Positions 29,741-41,106 of a stretch of 64,000 nucleotides of DNA are shown here, one piece after another. Both the position numbers and the translations under genes were made by a program. This stretch comes from Dichetophora obliterata (lineage: Eukaryota > Arthropoda > Insecta > Diptera > Sciomyzidae). Each line of letters starts with the position of its first letter. Position 1 is the stretch's first letter. The notes below the pieces were generated by a model, which saw only the letters and a program-made list of their open reading frames with translations, made no database searches and was not told where the DNA came from. The stretch spans positions 222,123,899 through 222,187,898 of the forward strand of contig OY986435.1 of assembly GCA_963920525.1 (NCBI GenBank). The letters run 5' to 3'.

Positions 29741-29977
29741 TCACTTACAAAATAATATTTTCAGTTTTTCTACATTGTTTTCGAGAAATTCCTCATCCGT
29801 TGTTTCATTGAAAAATCTGAATTCATATAAGTGTAAAAAAATAACTTTCTTACAAGACATAGCACGTGGAAGCAAGTAGTCACCACCCTCAACTTTTCTT
29901 GAGTACTCACTCAGCTGTCTGAGCAGAACCATGTCGTTGTCGTGTCGACAGGCAGAGTGCTGACAGAGACAATGCAA
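29741..29977 (-). CDS. Unrecognised ORF fragment within element Y
   Basis: 78 codons. The first third lies in the inverted repeat near 29913 and is unlikely to be protein. The rest (LSEYSRKVEGGDYLLPRAMS, KKVIFLHLYEFRFFNETTDE) is hydrophilic, charge-balanced and unlike the low-complexity frames around it. I do not recognise the family. It could be a leftover of the Y transposase. Confidence 0.3.
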   Translation of the reverse strand: MHCLCQHSACRHDNDMVLLRQLSEYSRKVEGGDYLLPRAMSCKKVIFLHLYEFRFFNETTDEEFLENNVEKLKILFCK

Positions 29978-30045
29978 ACCATATGGGAGAAAATTGCGGC
30001 AGAATACGACAACGAAAACGCCAAGATAGAAATGTTTCTATTTCT

Positions 30046-30268
30046 ATCATGGTAGAACTAGTGAAGGTATATGCATTTCAGACTGCTCTCTTTTTCTCAT
30101 AGCCAGAATTGTCAAACTCAAGCATTTTGCTATTCTTGCCTATTTTTGCTTTCTTATCGCATTCTCATCGTTTTCAGATTTTGTATGGGCTGTCAACTTC
30201 GTTTTGACAGTTCCGGCAGTCTGTTTCTCCGAAATGCATCTACCTTCTCTAATTCAACTATGATTTCT
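30046..30268. mobile_element. MITE with GAAGGTAGATGCATTTCG-type ends, short copy
   Basis: Left TCATGGTAGAACTAGTGAAG, right inverted TCATAGTTGAATTAGAGAAG. Interior matches 10450-10530 in inverse orientation (AGACTGCCG, CATACAAAATCTGAAAA). Confidence 0.75.
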
Positions 30269-30600
30269 ATTTTGACTTTGTCGTTTATTTGACAGCTCTC
30301 TCAGCTTCTCTTTAAAAATATTGCCATATTTTAACAAATTTTGAAGAATCTGTCAACCAATGTAGCGAGTAAACAGTGCTTCTACTTGCTCTAATAATGA
30401 TAGGAGCAGCCTTCAGTTGAAAATGTAGTCAATTTATATGAAGAGTATTGCAAAAAGTAGTGAAATTGATGGAAGTGTAAGAGTAATTATTAGTTCAATC
30501 GGAGTACGATGAGAACACCGAAGCAAGTTCAAGAAAATCAACAATGGCAGATTGAATAAAAGTAAAACGACAAAGCCAACGCTACAATCCTGGGCCAACT

Positions 30601-31079
30601 CTAAAGGCCCAGTTATAATAGACGTAACGTAATGTGGTCTTATGTCAATTGAGCAGTGTGTTCTTTCACTTATTGTTTCAAACAATATTTTCTTATACAA
30701 GTGATTATAATAAATGTAACGTAATGTAACGGGATGTAAAGATCCGTCGGATTTCGATTTCTACGTTACTTTACATTACGTCTGTTCAAAGAGCAACTAA
30801 ACATTGAGGTTAGATTCGATTATTGCGCTATTTTATATTATTGAACTACGCTTTTTGTTGAGTTTTCTTTATTAATGTGATAGTTTTATGTATCCACAGC
30901 TATGGATGACGAAGTTTTAATTGTACTTGTACAGGAACGTGCAATTATTTACGACAAACAACTGCCTGGCTACTACCTATTATAATTGCTACAACGTTTT
31001 CTTACATTACGTACCGTCACGATGACAATTGACAACATAACGTTACTTTACATTACGTCTATTATAACTGGGCCTTTAG
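30601..31079 (+). mobile_element. PIF/Harbinger-type MITE
   Basis: Ends CTAAAGGCCCAGTTATAATA, identical and inverted at both sides, continuing as GACGTAA. Subterminal words GTAACGTAATGT and ACTTTACATTACGT repeat several times in both directions. Flanking bases are consistent with a TWA target. Contains a short MADF-like coding start. Confidence 0.8.
30902..30988 (+). pseudogene. MADF/Myb-like protein N-terminus, truncated
   Basis: A splice-acceptor-like TATCCACAG precedes ATGGATGACG. The reading MDDEVLIVLVQERAIIYDKQ resembles the start of MADF-type DNA-binding domains carried by PIF/Harbinger elements (LI..V..RP.LYD). It stops after 28 codons at the deletion junction. Confidence 0.55.
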
Positions 31080-31671
31080 CGATTCTCTCTGACCGACACG
31101 ACAACGACATGATTCTGGTCAGACAGTAAATTTGAAATTTGATATATAATTCGGCGTTGAATGTCAAAATATATTCGTTGGCTGATAAATTTTATTGATG
31201 TTTAAAAAAATTAAATAAATAAACGCTATTCAGCAATTAAATAAAAAAATATATAAACTTTCTGCTTGAAATTATGTTAACACCTTTCAATTGTGTTTCA
31301 GTACGAATGACACATCAGTTCAATTTGCTTTCACTTTCATCAAAAGTAGAACGTCTACTTCTTTCACTGTTCAATGTGGATGACAATCATCTTCATTTTG
31401 AAGATGAAACACAATTTACATTTTTCAAATCAGATGATTCATCCAAAGTGAACAATGATAGTGAATCGTGTAAATTCGCCTTAAGTTTTCGCTTATTTTT
31501 TCACTTTTCTTTGATTAATTGCATGAACAGCTAATTTTGACAACTACCCATCGCCGCTCGTGAGAAAAAGGCCAGTCTACGCTACTAATTTGTCAGTAAT
31601 TGTGCCATGGTCCGCAATTTTTATATAAATGAACCTTGGAAAAATCGAAATTTCCTATCTAGTTATCTGCG

Positions 31672-31850
31672 ATCAACTCACTGTTAAAGTCGTATATGAT
31701 TTCACACATGTTTGAACAAATTCTTAAGAATTTTGCGTTCAAATCGGCTACGTCTTCATATGACATTTCAAGCAGTAAGCTATTTATAGATCATAGTCAT
31801 CAACTCTACCAAGGTTGCCATCTGTTCTAGTTGCTTCTTCGTAGAAACTT
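31672..31850 (+). repeat. Dispersed repeat R, right piece
   Basis: GATCAACTCACTG through TTGCCATCTGTTCTAG, matching 10129-10275 and completing the copy split by X and Y. Confidence 0.8.
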
Positions 31851-33368
31851 AAAAAAAATCTTAAAACTTTTTTACTGAAATTAGTGTTTTTTTTATATCA
31901 TAAGACTTTATTACTCAAACTAGAGGTGTTTTTTATATTGTATCATAAGAAGATTCTACTCGGAAAGCTTAAGCAAAATTGGAGGTGGTCAAATTAAGGG
32001 GTCTCCTAAATTTAGGAAAAATAGGAAAAATACAGCTAAGAATGGGGCAAAAGTTTCTAAATTTCAATCTCGAATATCTCGAGATTTTGGCCTGATTTGG
32101 AAAAACTGAGTATTTCACTAAATTCTACGACCAAAAATTAAGTTTATGTGTCCCGGCGTTTTCGTGTGTCTTTTTGACGTCCCTACATTTTTTTTATATT
32201 GAGATGGATTAGCAGAAGATCTGCAAAATCAAGTGAATAAAGTGATTGTTCAATGGTATGTGTTTTGATCGTGGTGCAAAATAAAAGAGTTTTCTTTCCA
32301 CAAATCTGTCACAAAATCTTTTGTTTAGTACAAAGTTTAGTTTTTTTAGTACAAAATCTTAACTTTATAACGCCATCTAGCGAAATCTGAAGCGCATTTA
32401 TACAAAGCGAGATACAGATTACTAAAGCCATTTATTGGAAAACTAAACAATTCAAATATTACTTGAAAAATCTTAGCCAAAAATGCTCTCTCTTAAATCT
32501 CTTAAAAAATCTCTTAAATTTTTGTGATAAAACATTCTGTTGTATTTTTTAAAATATTTTTCGATCACGATCGACCATAGTTTTCTCCTTCACTGTGTTT
32601 ATTGCGGACTTACATATCATTTTGAACAATTTAAATTGCTTTTCTTTGCTTAGTTGTTGTTTTGTATAAAGTTGCATTAATATAATTGTTGTTTTCGCAT
32701 TGCTAGGTTATTCAATGTTGTAAGTCATCGTGAATTAGTAACCATCAAGTATGTAATTTTATTTATATACGAGTATGTATAATTTTGTTCTTACTTAAAC
32801 TATATTAATTCGCCTGTGCTTTTGTTTATTAACAGTACTTGTAATTTTTTGTTTTTTTTTGTTGTTGCTGTTTTCAGCTAGGTTTCATTATTCATGATCA
32901 CTGTACTTTTGTACTTGAACCAATGTTTATGTTTGTATGTCTGGAACAATCTTCATAGTCTTTATAGTTTTGCTGAATTCTATTTTTTTTCATGGCTCTA
33001 TTGATGTTTTTGAAGTAAGCAGAAGCTATTTTAAGTCACAAGAAAGTAGAAAAGACAACGGGTACATATTTGAGGTAGCTAGGTACTTTAGTATTGAAGA
33101 AGCTTATTGGGAAAGCAGCAGTGTAGCCAATTAGTTAAAATACTAATAAATTTACTAGCAAGTAATAGCACTGGTTCGTTCAGTTAAAATCTTTGAACAT
33201 TCGGCAAACTGTTATTTATTGCCTATTGTAGATATGATTTGAGATAGTGGAAGATTTTATTACCTTTTGAAATGGTATGAATATTCAAAATATATTTTAG
33301 AGATGTAATACATACTTCCTTAAATTACCTTGATTTCTCACTTAGTTTTTAAACAAAAGAGTACGTCA
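31851..33368. other. AT-rich DNA, one possible small ORF
   Basis: No repeat boundaries found. A 65-codon frame at 32937-33134 has a hydrophobic N-terminus (IFIVFIVLLNSIFF) and a polar tail, which could be a small secreted peptide but equally chance. Confidence 0.35.
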
Positions 33369-33499
33369 TTAACCCGAATCAACCCAGAACTTTTTTTTTT
33401 AATTTTTCGGAAATATTTAATATGGCATGTACGTAGGTCCTAGGGATTAGAAATCGTACTTTTTTTTATTTTGCCCTTTTAGATCGGAAGATATAGGGT

Positions 33500-33515
33500 G
33501 TGACCATATGGTCAC
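33500..33515. promoter_or_regulatory. Subterminal palindrome GTGACCATATGGTCAC (1 of 3)
   Basis: Perfect 16-base palindrome 127 bases inside the left end. Repeated at 35498-35513 and, with one change, at 35871-35886. A likely transposase-binding site (inference). Confidence 0.7.
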
Positions 33516-33600
33516 ATTGGGTACGATTTGTGTTCGTACAACAAGAAAAAAACAGTGATTTAATTTACATGTTCGTTTTTATTAATTAGTTCGATTTAGT

Positions 33601-35697
33601 ATGATAAGTGACAAAACATTTTACACAAAGCCCAATGTCGCATTTCGAGCATTCAGTGCGCCCGACAGATGTGCAAAACTCCCCACCACAACGTCTTCTT
33701 TTTGCACATGGACGAACAAAATGGTCCTGTCTATCATATCGTAGAGATTCATGTGTTGTTTCTGTGAAATTCCTTTTTCGTGGGCCACATGCCTTTGGTG
33801 TTTGCAGTAATAAATGGCGATCTGTCGTCTGAACTCGAGCTGTGGCATTTCAGGATGTGCTGAACGGTGTAACTGCCATGCGTTATGTACCGAAACGTCC
33901 ACCAACCACGTGAAGATACTGCTCCACCACTTTTTTCTTCTTATTCCAATTCTATATAAGCTGACGTTTTGGTCCATGCGGTATACACCACACATGAACT
34001 TGTTGTACTCCTTTACAGCACACGGTTGCGGAATACTAACCCTTTTTTTTTTGTTCTCCGGAATACCGTTGAACATTCGCAACAGGATTGACACCATATG
34101 CACTTGATGCAATATTTACAACAGCGTTGTCGTTCCATTTGGTTAATAGTACGTTGTTCTCCTTTATTGTAATGGATTCTATATGGCCACGAGTTTTCTT
34201 CTTTATACTCTTTTTATCGGCAAGGGGACAACTTTTAGGGATTCGATTTTCTCTAATTGTACCTGTTGCAGTGTAACCACGACATTTAAGATAATGGAGT
34301 ACCGGAAACCCGGTGAATAAATTATCAAAGAAGAACGAAAATGGTAAGCTTTGAACTTCTGGACAGAAGTCGTCTATCATATTTATAAGAGGTGCAGTGC
34401 ATTTACCAAGTCTTTCTTCATAGTTGCGATTGGATCGAGGATTTGTGCCTTGGTAAATTTCGAAGTTTATTAGATACCCCTCTGGCGTACACAAGGAGCA
34501 TACTTTAAAGCCAAAGCGCAATGGTTTTCCTTTAATAAATTGCTTGCAACCGTGTCGTCCAAAGTAGGATATCATGCTTTCGTCATAAGATAATTGCTGC
34601 ACTGGACTTCTTTTCCACTATCTTCAAAATGTAGAAATTGTGATATCTGCCGAAATCGGTTTCTTCGCATAGCAGAATATATCATTTCATTTCGTCAGAA
34701 CTCCAATATGACCTATAACTGGTACGAGTGTCATAGCCACTCACTATCAAAATACCAATGTATGTTTTTAGCTCCGCCACAGTAATATTTGGATTCGGCT
34801 TTCCAAGGAACACGGTATATTTGTGAGATTCGTTTACAATGTGTTGAAATAATTCCTCGTCAAAAAAACTTTTGAAACTGCTCATAAGGTGTGACGTTGT
34901 TGCAATCTTCAAAATTTGCTGATGGAAATAGAGGAGTCCGGGCAAATGAGTCATCTTTCACCCAGGTAATTTTAGTAGCCTTATTCGCTAGTGGAAGTTG
35001 CAATGCGGACAGGGTGGGTTTCACCTTTTGCAGGTTGTTTTCACGTGAAGAAGATGCCGACGTCGATGCTTCAGTTGAAGGTTCTGTTGATGGCTCAGCC
35101 GATATATTTGAAACCAAATGTTCACTGGAATGTGCCATGATAATATCATAAAGCTTCACATCATCTTGATCATCACTATGTTCACAATGCGCGTCATCTA
35201 AATTATTGATATGTCTGCCATTGCTCATTACGACTTCACAAGATGACTTCAGTTGGCCCACACAAATGTCAACTGGAACCCCAACGTCATTCTCATCAGC
35301 ATCATCTTCACCACTAAGTGCGCCACTTTCAACTTCAGGTGGAAGAATGTACAACGCTTTTACAGACTCGTCTTCATCAGACAACTCATTTATAAAATCA
35401 ATGGCTTCTTGTGCAGTAAGTGGCCTAAAGAATATCAAAAAAACGAAAAAAATACCATACAAAATAAGAGATATATTTTTGTTTAATTTCGCCCAGCGTG
35501 ACCATATGGTCACACCTGTAAACACTTTGGGAAAAAAGACTAAAAAATTTTGAAATCTGAGAAATGGAATTAAACATACACAACTTCAATTCATTCCGCA
35601 ATAAAAAATACTCGTTTGAAATATGTACAATATCATTTCATTTAAAAATATTGCATACTCACTTTTTGTAGTAACATGATTTCAGGTTTTTTGCCAT
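33601..35697 (-). pseudogene. piggyBac-type transposase gene, two exons, frameshifted
   Basis: Exon 1 is 35697-35663 (MAKNLKSCYYK plus two bases) followed by a consensus donor GTGAGT. The acceptor ATTCTTTAG precedes exon 2 at 35424, giving KPLTAQEAIDFINELSDEDE in frame. An acidic region follows, then the DDE_Tnp_1_7 core: SYDESMISYFGRHGCKQF with the first catalytic Asp, SFFFDNLFTGFPVLHYLKCR with the second, and GVYRMDQNVSLYRIGIRRKK with the third. A Cys-rich end (RRCGGEFC, CSKCDIGLCVKC) comes last. Frame changes occur near 34860, 34600, 34070 and 33700, so no full protein can be made. The source was a typical piggyBac-like transposase that cuts at TTAA. Confidence 0.85.
35498..35513. promoter_or_regulatory. 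Internal palindrome GTGACCATATGGTCAC (2 of 3)
   Basis: Perfect copy located inside the transposase intron, about 390 bases from the right end. Confidence 0.7.
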
Positions 35698-35870
35698 TGT
35701 ATTTTTTTAAGTAGCTTTAGCATCCAACTGCTTCAACAAACACACAATTACTAGCTAAGAAACAAATTTGACAGAAGCACACACCCTTCACGAAACGAGT
35801 AAGTGCAAATTTATCGAAATCGGGGAATCACACGAACTTATGTGTTTAATTTGCTAGGCTTGTTGTGTGT

Positions 35871-35886
35871 GTGACCATATGGTAAC
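35871..35886. promoter_or_regulatory. Subterminal palindrome (3 of 3, one base changed)
   Basis: GTGACCATATGGTAAC, 16 bases inside the right end. Confidence 0.65.
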
Positions 35887-35906
35887 ACTGGGCTGATTCG
35901 GGTTAA

Positions 35907-37399
35907 GTATTGGCTGAATTGTGTCAAGGAGAATAAATAATAGTAAAGAGATTTCAAAGGCGAATTAGTTGAGTAAGGCGAAAAATTATAACCATTGAGG
36001 TACAGCCCGTGCGAAGAAATATGGCGGCGATATTGAGAGCAGAGCTGAAAGCCACTAAAATGAGTCGACCGCAAACAAATCGTACTGAGAGAATTTTGTA
36101 GTACCCTCGCAACTGGTTTGCCAATGAAGACATGTGGCGAGGATGAGCGGCCGGAGGAGAGGAATGAAAACACCAGCAAAGTCAAGCTACAACGAAAACA
36201 AAACAAAACAAAAGCACAGATCATATGGCAATTGAAAAGTGTCGCTGTTCATACCATATCTCGACTTATTATTCTCGACTTATTATCCTTATTATCCAAA
36301 ATGAGTTCACTCTTGAGGTACGGCTCTTGAATGTTCATCTGATTTCCGTAAAATAAAAGGTTTACCTTGAGCCTTAGTTGTTGGTGCTAAATCTTGGATA
36401 AAGCATAGTTTTGGTATAAAGTTATCATAACATTGTTATTGTAATATGCTTTCGATGGACGATCAATCCAATATAACTTCAAGGGCGGGGGCAGTCATCC
36501 ATCAATGATGGGGAGACCTGATCTATCGTTGTTCTGCAGACCTTGTTTTAGAATGAGGGTTCTATGTAAGAAGCATAGAATCTTTCAACCGAGTATAAGC
36601 CAATTGGTATACTACGGCTCACGCTTCCAAGTTTTCCAAAAGAGGCTATTAAGAAGCCTTCATTAAGCTAACGAAGTTGCGTAAGTAGGATTGTGCTTCT
36701 CTCAGTATATTACCGGGAAACCAATGATTATTTTTAACCTAGTCATGTACAGTTCTAATGACTGAAGGTGTCACACTCAAATATAATTGTTGTGGTGTGA
36801 GTTCATTTTAGTTGAACTCGGGTTGGATATTCCCTTAAATTACTAAGAAAAAGATGGTAGATAAACTCTCGTATATTTTAAACAGTGATTGTTAGGAAGG
36901 TAAGCAACTACCGGATCAATATGCTGTTACCTTTGGAATTTGAGAACAGGCGACGGGGAAACCTAAACAGCCTGAGTTGTGTCCACAAATGATTGAGGAA
37001 CCTGATGACATACGCAACAGCACCATAGTATGCATCGCTTACTAGTTTTTCATGTCAAAGTTCTCCATTTTATCATGATGACGAAGTTGCGTGCCAAAAA
37101 GTAAGGGTTTTACTATCGGTATTTATGACCCAAGGTTATTTTATTGTAAATAACCTAGTCATGCATACATTTAAGTGGCTGAATGTGTCATGGTCATGAA
37201 TATAGTCAATCTGACGGTTCAATGTTGGTCTGTGCTATGATATAAGGAGAACCTTTCTGGTGGATCTTTTGAATTCCGAAGGGGCATTGGTCGACGTTAA
37301 GTATTCGTCCCAAGCTTTGGAGCACCGTAGAATTATGCCTTCACGGCAGGGGTCTACGTTAAACACATAGAGGATTTCTGTCTCTAGAGAGGGAGGGCC
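35907..37399. other. Degenerate DNA, possible old repeat pieces
   Basis: Two related blocks (AACCTAGTCATG followed by a GGTGTCA/ATGTGTCA segment) near 36738 and 37152 suggest an old duplicated repeat. No coding recognised. Confidence 0.4.
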
Positions 37400-37439
37400 G
37401 TGTAGTGGCAGCAGTCATAGGCAAATTTCCTACTTCCCT

Positions 37440-38570
37440 ATGTGACGTTATCCAAAGTGATCTTTGCAAACTCGAGCGATGACGATGACAGAAAGGACAG
37501 AACTGGTCCTTTTCACTAGGAAACACAAAAGTTCGTCCCTCACACCAATGGGTCTGCACTGTCTCTTTCAGAAAGTGCAAGATACCTAGGACTCATTGTT
37601 GATAGGAAGCTGAGCTGGAAACTTAGTATTTTTGAGCGTACGAACAAAGCGACAGTTGCGTTGTATACTTGCAAAAAAGCTATAGGGACAAGATGGAGGT
37701 TTTCCCCCAATATCGATCAATGGCTATATACAAGGGTCATAAGACCTTTATTTTCTATACAGAGCAACGATATGGTGGCCAGCCTTGGATAAGGTCACAT
37801 ATATGAACTAGCTACGAAAAATCCAAAGAATGTCATCTATTTGCATCAGCGGTGCTCTGAGAACAACACCGACTGCGGGCTTAGAGACTTTACTTAATCT
37901 CCTACAGCTCAGCTTGGTTGCCAGGCACACAGCAGCTTTTTCGGCGGTCAGACTGAGGGAAACTGGAGTATGGAAAAATCTGGGAACAGAACACGCATCC
38001 ATACTCTACAAATTCAACTTCTTCCCATTAAGGACTGATTACTGCAAACCACTGCTTTCCTTTGGTGGAAACTACGGCACGCTTATTCCATTTAGGAAAT
38101 ACTAGGTACGCCGTGGAAACCAGGGTGTCTACACTTCTATACAGATGGGTAAAAATTACATGACAAGGTCGGTTATGGGGTCTACTCAAAAGAATTAGGG
38201 GTATCCTTGGTTCGTAGGCTGCCTGATCACTGTAGTGTTTTCTAAGCCGAAATTATGGCAGTAGAGAAAGTGTCAACATGGCTCTCAGAGAATGTCATCT
38301 CTAAACGGGAAATATACATTTTCTTGGACAGCGATCAAGTCAATGGAGCAAGTATCCATCGACTATAAAGTAGCCAAAAAATGCCGTGCTGCATTAGGCG
38401 AAATGTCAACCTTTTTTTAACATTCACTTAATATGAGTACCTGTGCATAAGGGCATACATGGAAAGCAGATGAGCTTGCGAGGATAGGTACATTGGTGAC
38501 TTCAATGGTTCGGAACTTACCGAGCATCCCGATGGCAACTGTCAAATTGCTGCTCAAAGAGTACACCACA
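37440..38570 (+). pseudogene. LINE ORF2 C-terminal fossil with RNase H
   Basis: Fragments in several frames: PKRKIQRMSSICISGALRTT-like end of reverse transcriptase (37815-37870), TPTAGLETLLNLLQL (37867-37912), then RNase H pieces with YTDG near 38141, VGYGVYSKELGVSLVRRLPD (38168-38228), AEIMAVEKVSTWLSENV near 38250 and IFLDSD near 38318. Many stops. Related in layout to the LINE at 12 kb but clearly a different, older family. Confidence 0.65.
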
Positions 38571-38599
38571 TCTAAAGCCAATACAAGTCGTCATAATCG

Positions 38600-39442
38600 A
38601 CCCACCGAATAGGCTATGCAAGCTATTGTGACGAAATTTCGCACCAGTTTCACTTTATTGGACATTTATCCACCAAACTGTGTGCGGAGAGTGCGTACCG
38701 ATGAGAATATTGCTGCTGAATCGGCCAGTCTCACTGAAGATTGCGATATGTCAATTCGTCGCCGTTATCAACAATTGGGAATGTGTTATTCGACCACCTG
38801 AAAGATTTTACGTAAGGACCAGGGTATGAAACCATACAAAATACAGCTGGTGCAGGAACTGAAGCCAAGTGACCTACCACAACGTCGTTTGTTTGAATGG
38901 TGTGAATGGAATGGAAAGGTGAATGGTCCTTAGAAAAGCTGGATGAAGATCCACTTTTTTATCGAAAAATTGTCTTCAGCGACGAAGCACATTTTTGGCT
39001 CAATGCGTACGTCAACAAACAGAATTGCCGAATTTGGCCTGAAGAGCAGCCAGAGGCAGTTGCAGTGCGATGATAACCGACTTTTCTGCCCAAAATGAAA
39101 GAATTGGACTTGGTTGACATGCGGTTTCAACACGACGGTGCCACATGCCACACGGCACGCGATACCATGCACCTATTGAGTGATGAGTTTGGTGATCAAT
39201 TAATCTCACGTTTGGGAGCAGTCATTTGGCCTCCAAGATCATGCGATTTAACCCCACTAAACTATTTTTGTGGGGCTACGTGAAGTCTCTCGTGTACAGG
39301 AACAAACCAGCCACAATTGCAGCCCTGGAAGACAACATTACTGCTGCCATTGGTGAGATACCGGCCGAAATGCTCTGGAAAAAGTTTGCCAAATCCGTTA
39401 AAGCTTACGGATGGACCACCTCAGGCGTAGCCGCGGGCAAAA
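38600..39442 (+). pseudogene. Mariner-type transposase fossil
   Basis: Collinear pieces of one transposase: TKFRTSFTLLDIYPPN and RRVRTDENIAAESASLTEDC (38630-38760), KILRKDQGMKPYKIQLVQEL (38805-38865), LFYRKIVFSDEAHFWLNAYV with the first catalytic Asp (38955-39015), VDMRFQHDGATCHTARDTMH with the second (39113-39175) and WPPRSCDLTPLNYF (39228-39272). Relatives have Asp where this copy has Asn in LTPLN, so the third catalytic residue is lost. About 40 residues between the first and second motifs are deleted, and there are frame changes and stops. Terminal repeats not found. The 3' end is cut by SINE copy 2. Confidence 0.8.
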
Positions 39443-39810
39443 TTTTTTTTAAAAGATCTAAGAACCAAGGCATGCGCCTTATACAAACAAGGTTTGGTCT
39501 TTGACCTAAAAGGAAAGGGATAGATTTATTAAGAAGAATTGATTGGCGAAACAAACGTGAAAGACAATTTGAATTTTTTCAACCGAGGCTAGTGTTATGC
39601 CTTAACCTCGGCAAGCATTTCCAGCCCTTAGTGGTTCCTGTCTTTTAATTCCACATTTTCACAATTTAGTTCTGGATTTTTAGTTTTCCATAATTCTTAA
39701 ATGTAGGAAAGAACAGAGAAAGTGAAAAGAACCATGCCCGAACCCGGATTCGAACCAGGGACTTATGGGTTGATAGTCTAGCGCACTCTCCACTAGACTA
39801 CAAAGGCCGA
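39443..39810 (-). mobile_element. tRNA-derived SINE, copy 2
   Basis: Head at 39810 going leftward with A box and B box (GGATTCGAACC plus strand) both present. Tail GATCTTTTAAAAAAAA at 39443-39458. It lies directly at the end of the mariner fossil. Confidence 0.88.
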
Positions 39811-40801
39811 CAAAATAATTATTTAAATAATTTTATTTACATGAAATAGTCTTTAAAAAGTAAATTTTTAAGGCTTTAATGTATCTCTTCAAATAAATAT
39901 TTCATCATTATTGAAAGTTTTCTCTTTTTTTTTTCAAATTTTCAAAACCCAACGCTTAAAAAATCACCCCTAACATGCGGTCTCTACGAGACTTAAATCA
40001 TGTTATGAAAATTTTCTTAACATGAATATTGCAGGTGGAGACTACTTTTGCTTATGTTCTGAAATAATGTCTTGCCATATCTTTTAACATATATGTTAAG
40101 CAACGAGTTGTAATTTTTCGCTCCTTTTTTTTTCATTTGATTTCAATATGGAAAATTGTAACATAGAATGCCCACGTATAAAATTTTGCTTTTTAATCAA
40201 CTTAAAAAAATAAACGCCTTTTGGGCGCGAAATTAAACAAGCCTTTCGAATCTATCAGTATATCTAGGTGATTTAAAAAAAGTATTCAACAAATCAAGAT
40301 TAAAATTAAAGAAATGATAAAAAATGAAAAAGTTCTTATCGTTTTCTTAGACACAAGAAAGTTTTATACACCGTAGAGAAGGTCTAGTTTTAGCTTTTAG
40401 AAAAAATTTAAAATTTTTAAATTTATTCAAAAACAACAGAGTTATGTAACTGAATTTACACGCACCTCACAAAAATCGATTTTTTCCTATAAACCTAAGG
40501 TAAAGTTGGGTCATGTATAACACGTTATTTTTTGCTAAAATAAGAGTTTTTCCTAATTAAATTTAGATTGGTTTAAAGGCCTATTCCTTGCAGAGGAACC
40601 AATTTGAAGTAAGTGTTTTGATGGCTGTTGAATAATTTGAGAATTGGATAAAGTAGGAGAAAAATGGCAATCATATTGTTTTTTACTTGTTCAAATCGGT
40701 GCGGTAATGTGTAACACCAACAAAATGTTGGTTTAAAGAGCAGTAGCTATAAGTTTCTATAACTCTTCTCGAATGATTTTCTCGTATCCTTTTCTCGAAC
40801 T
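39811..40801. other. AT-rich DNA without recognised features
   Basis: No coding or repeat boundary seen. Confidence 0.45.
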
Positions 40802-40959
40802 GACGTTATTGGGGATGCAAACGATACATCGATAGTATCGTCATCGACGATACATCGTTCATAAACATCGATGTGGACATCGATATTCTTAAAAGCGATA
40901 CATCGTCGATACATTGTTTTGAAAAGGAAAAACATCAATAGCATTCGATTATTTTCCCT

Positions 40960-41106
40960 ATCTTTGCCACGTCTGTGCCCAGCGAACGCTTATTCTCGGA
41001 ACCTAGAGCACCCATCAATCAAGAAAGAAATAGGCTTTTAGGGACTAGGTTATCTAAGCCTCTTTTCCTTAATTTAATTTCAAAATTGATAAACTCCTTA
41101 TTGATA
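40960..41106 (+). pseudogene. hAT transposase C-terminal dimerisation domain
   Basis: 49 codons without a stop: IFATSVPSERLFSEPRAPIN and QERNRLLGTRLSKPLFLNLI. ATSVPSERLFS and NRL are the signature of the hAT_C dimerisation domain. Everything upstream (BED finger and catalytic core) has been deleted. Confidence 0.88.

Larger units (their letters stand above)
29187..31671. mobile_element. Element Y, 2485 bp with inverted ends and 8-bp target duplication
   Basis: Left end CACAGATAACCAGATATGAA and right end, inverted, CGCAGATAACTAGATAGGAA. Flanks TTGAACTC (29179-29186) and ATCAACTC (31672-31679) agree at 6 of 8 positions. Repeat R at 10128-10140 gives the uninterrupted site, confirming the boundaries. 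An 8-bp duplication suggests hAT, or Mutator if nine. It contains a MITE (30046), a Harbinger MITE (30601) and an inverted pair (29913-29950 against 31085-31127). Confidence 0.75.
33373..35902 (-). mobile_element. piggyBac-like transposon, complete ends (2530 bp)
   Basis: TTAA at 33369-33372 and 35903-35906. Terminal repeats CCCGAATCAACCCAG (left) and CCCGAATCAGCCCAG (right, inverted), 14 of 15 matching and starting CCC as in piggyBac. Three copies of a 16-base palindrome lie just inside the ends. It encodes a decayed transposase on the minus strand. Confidence 0.93.
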
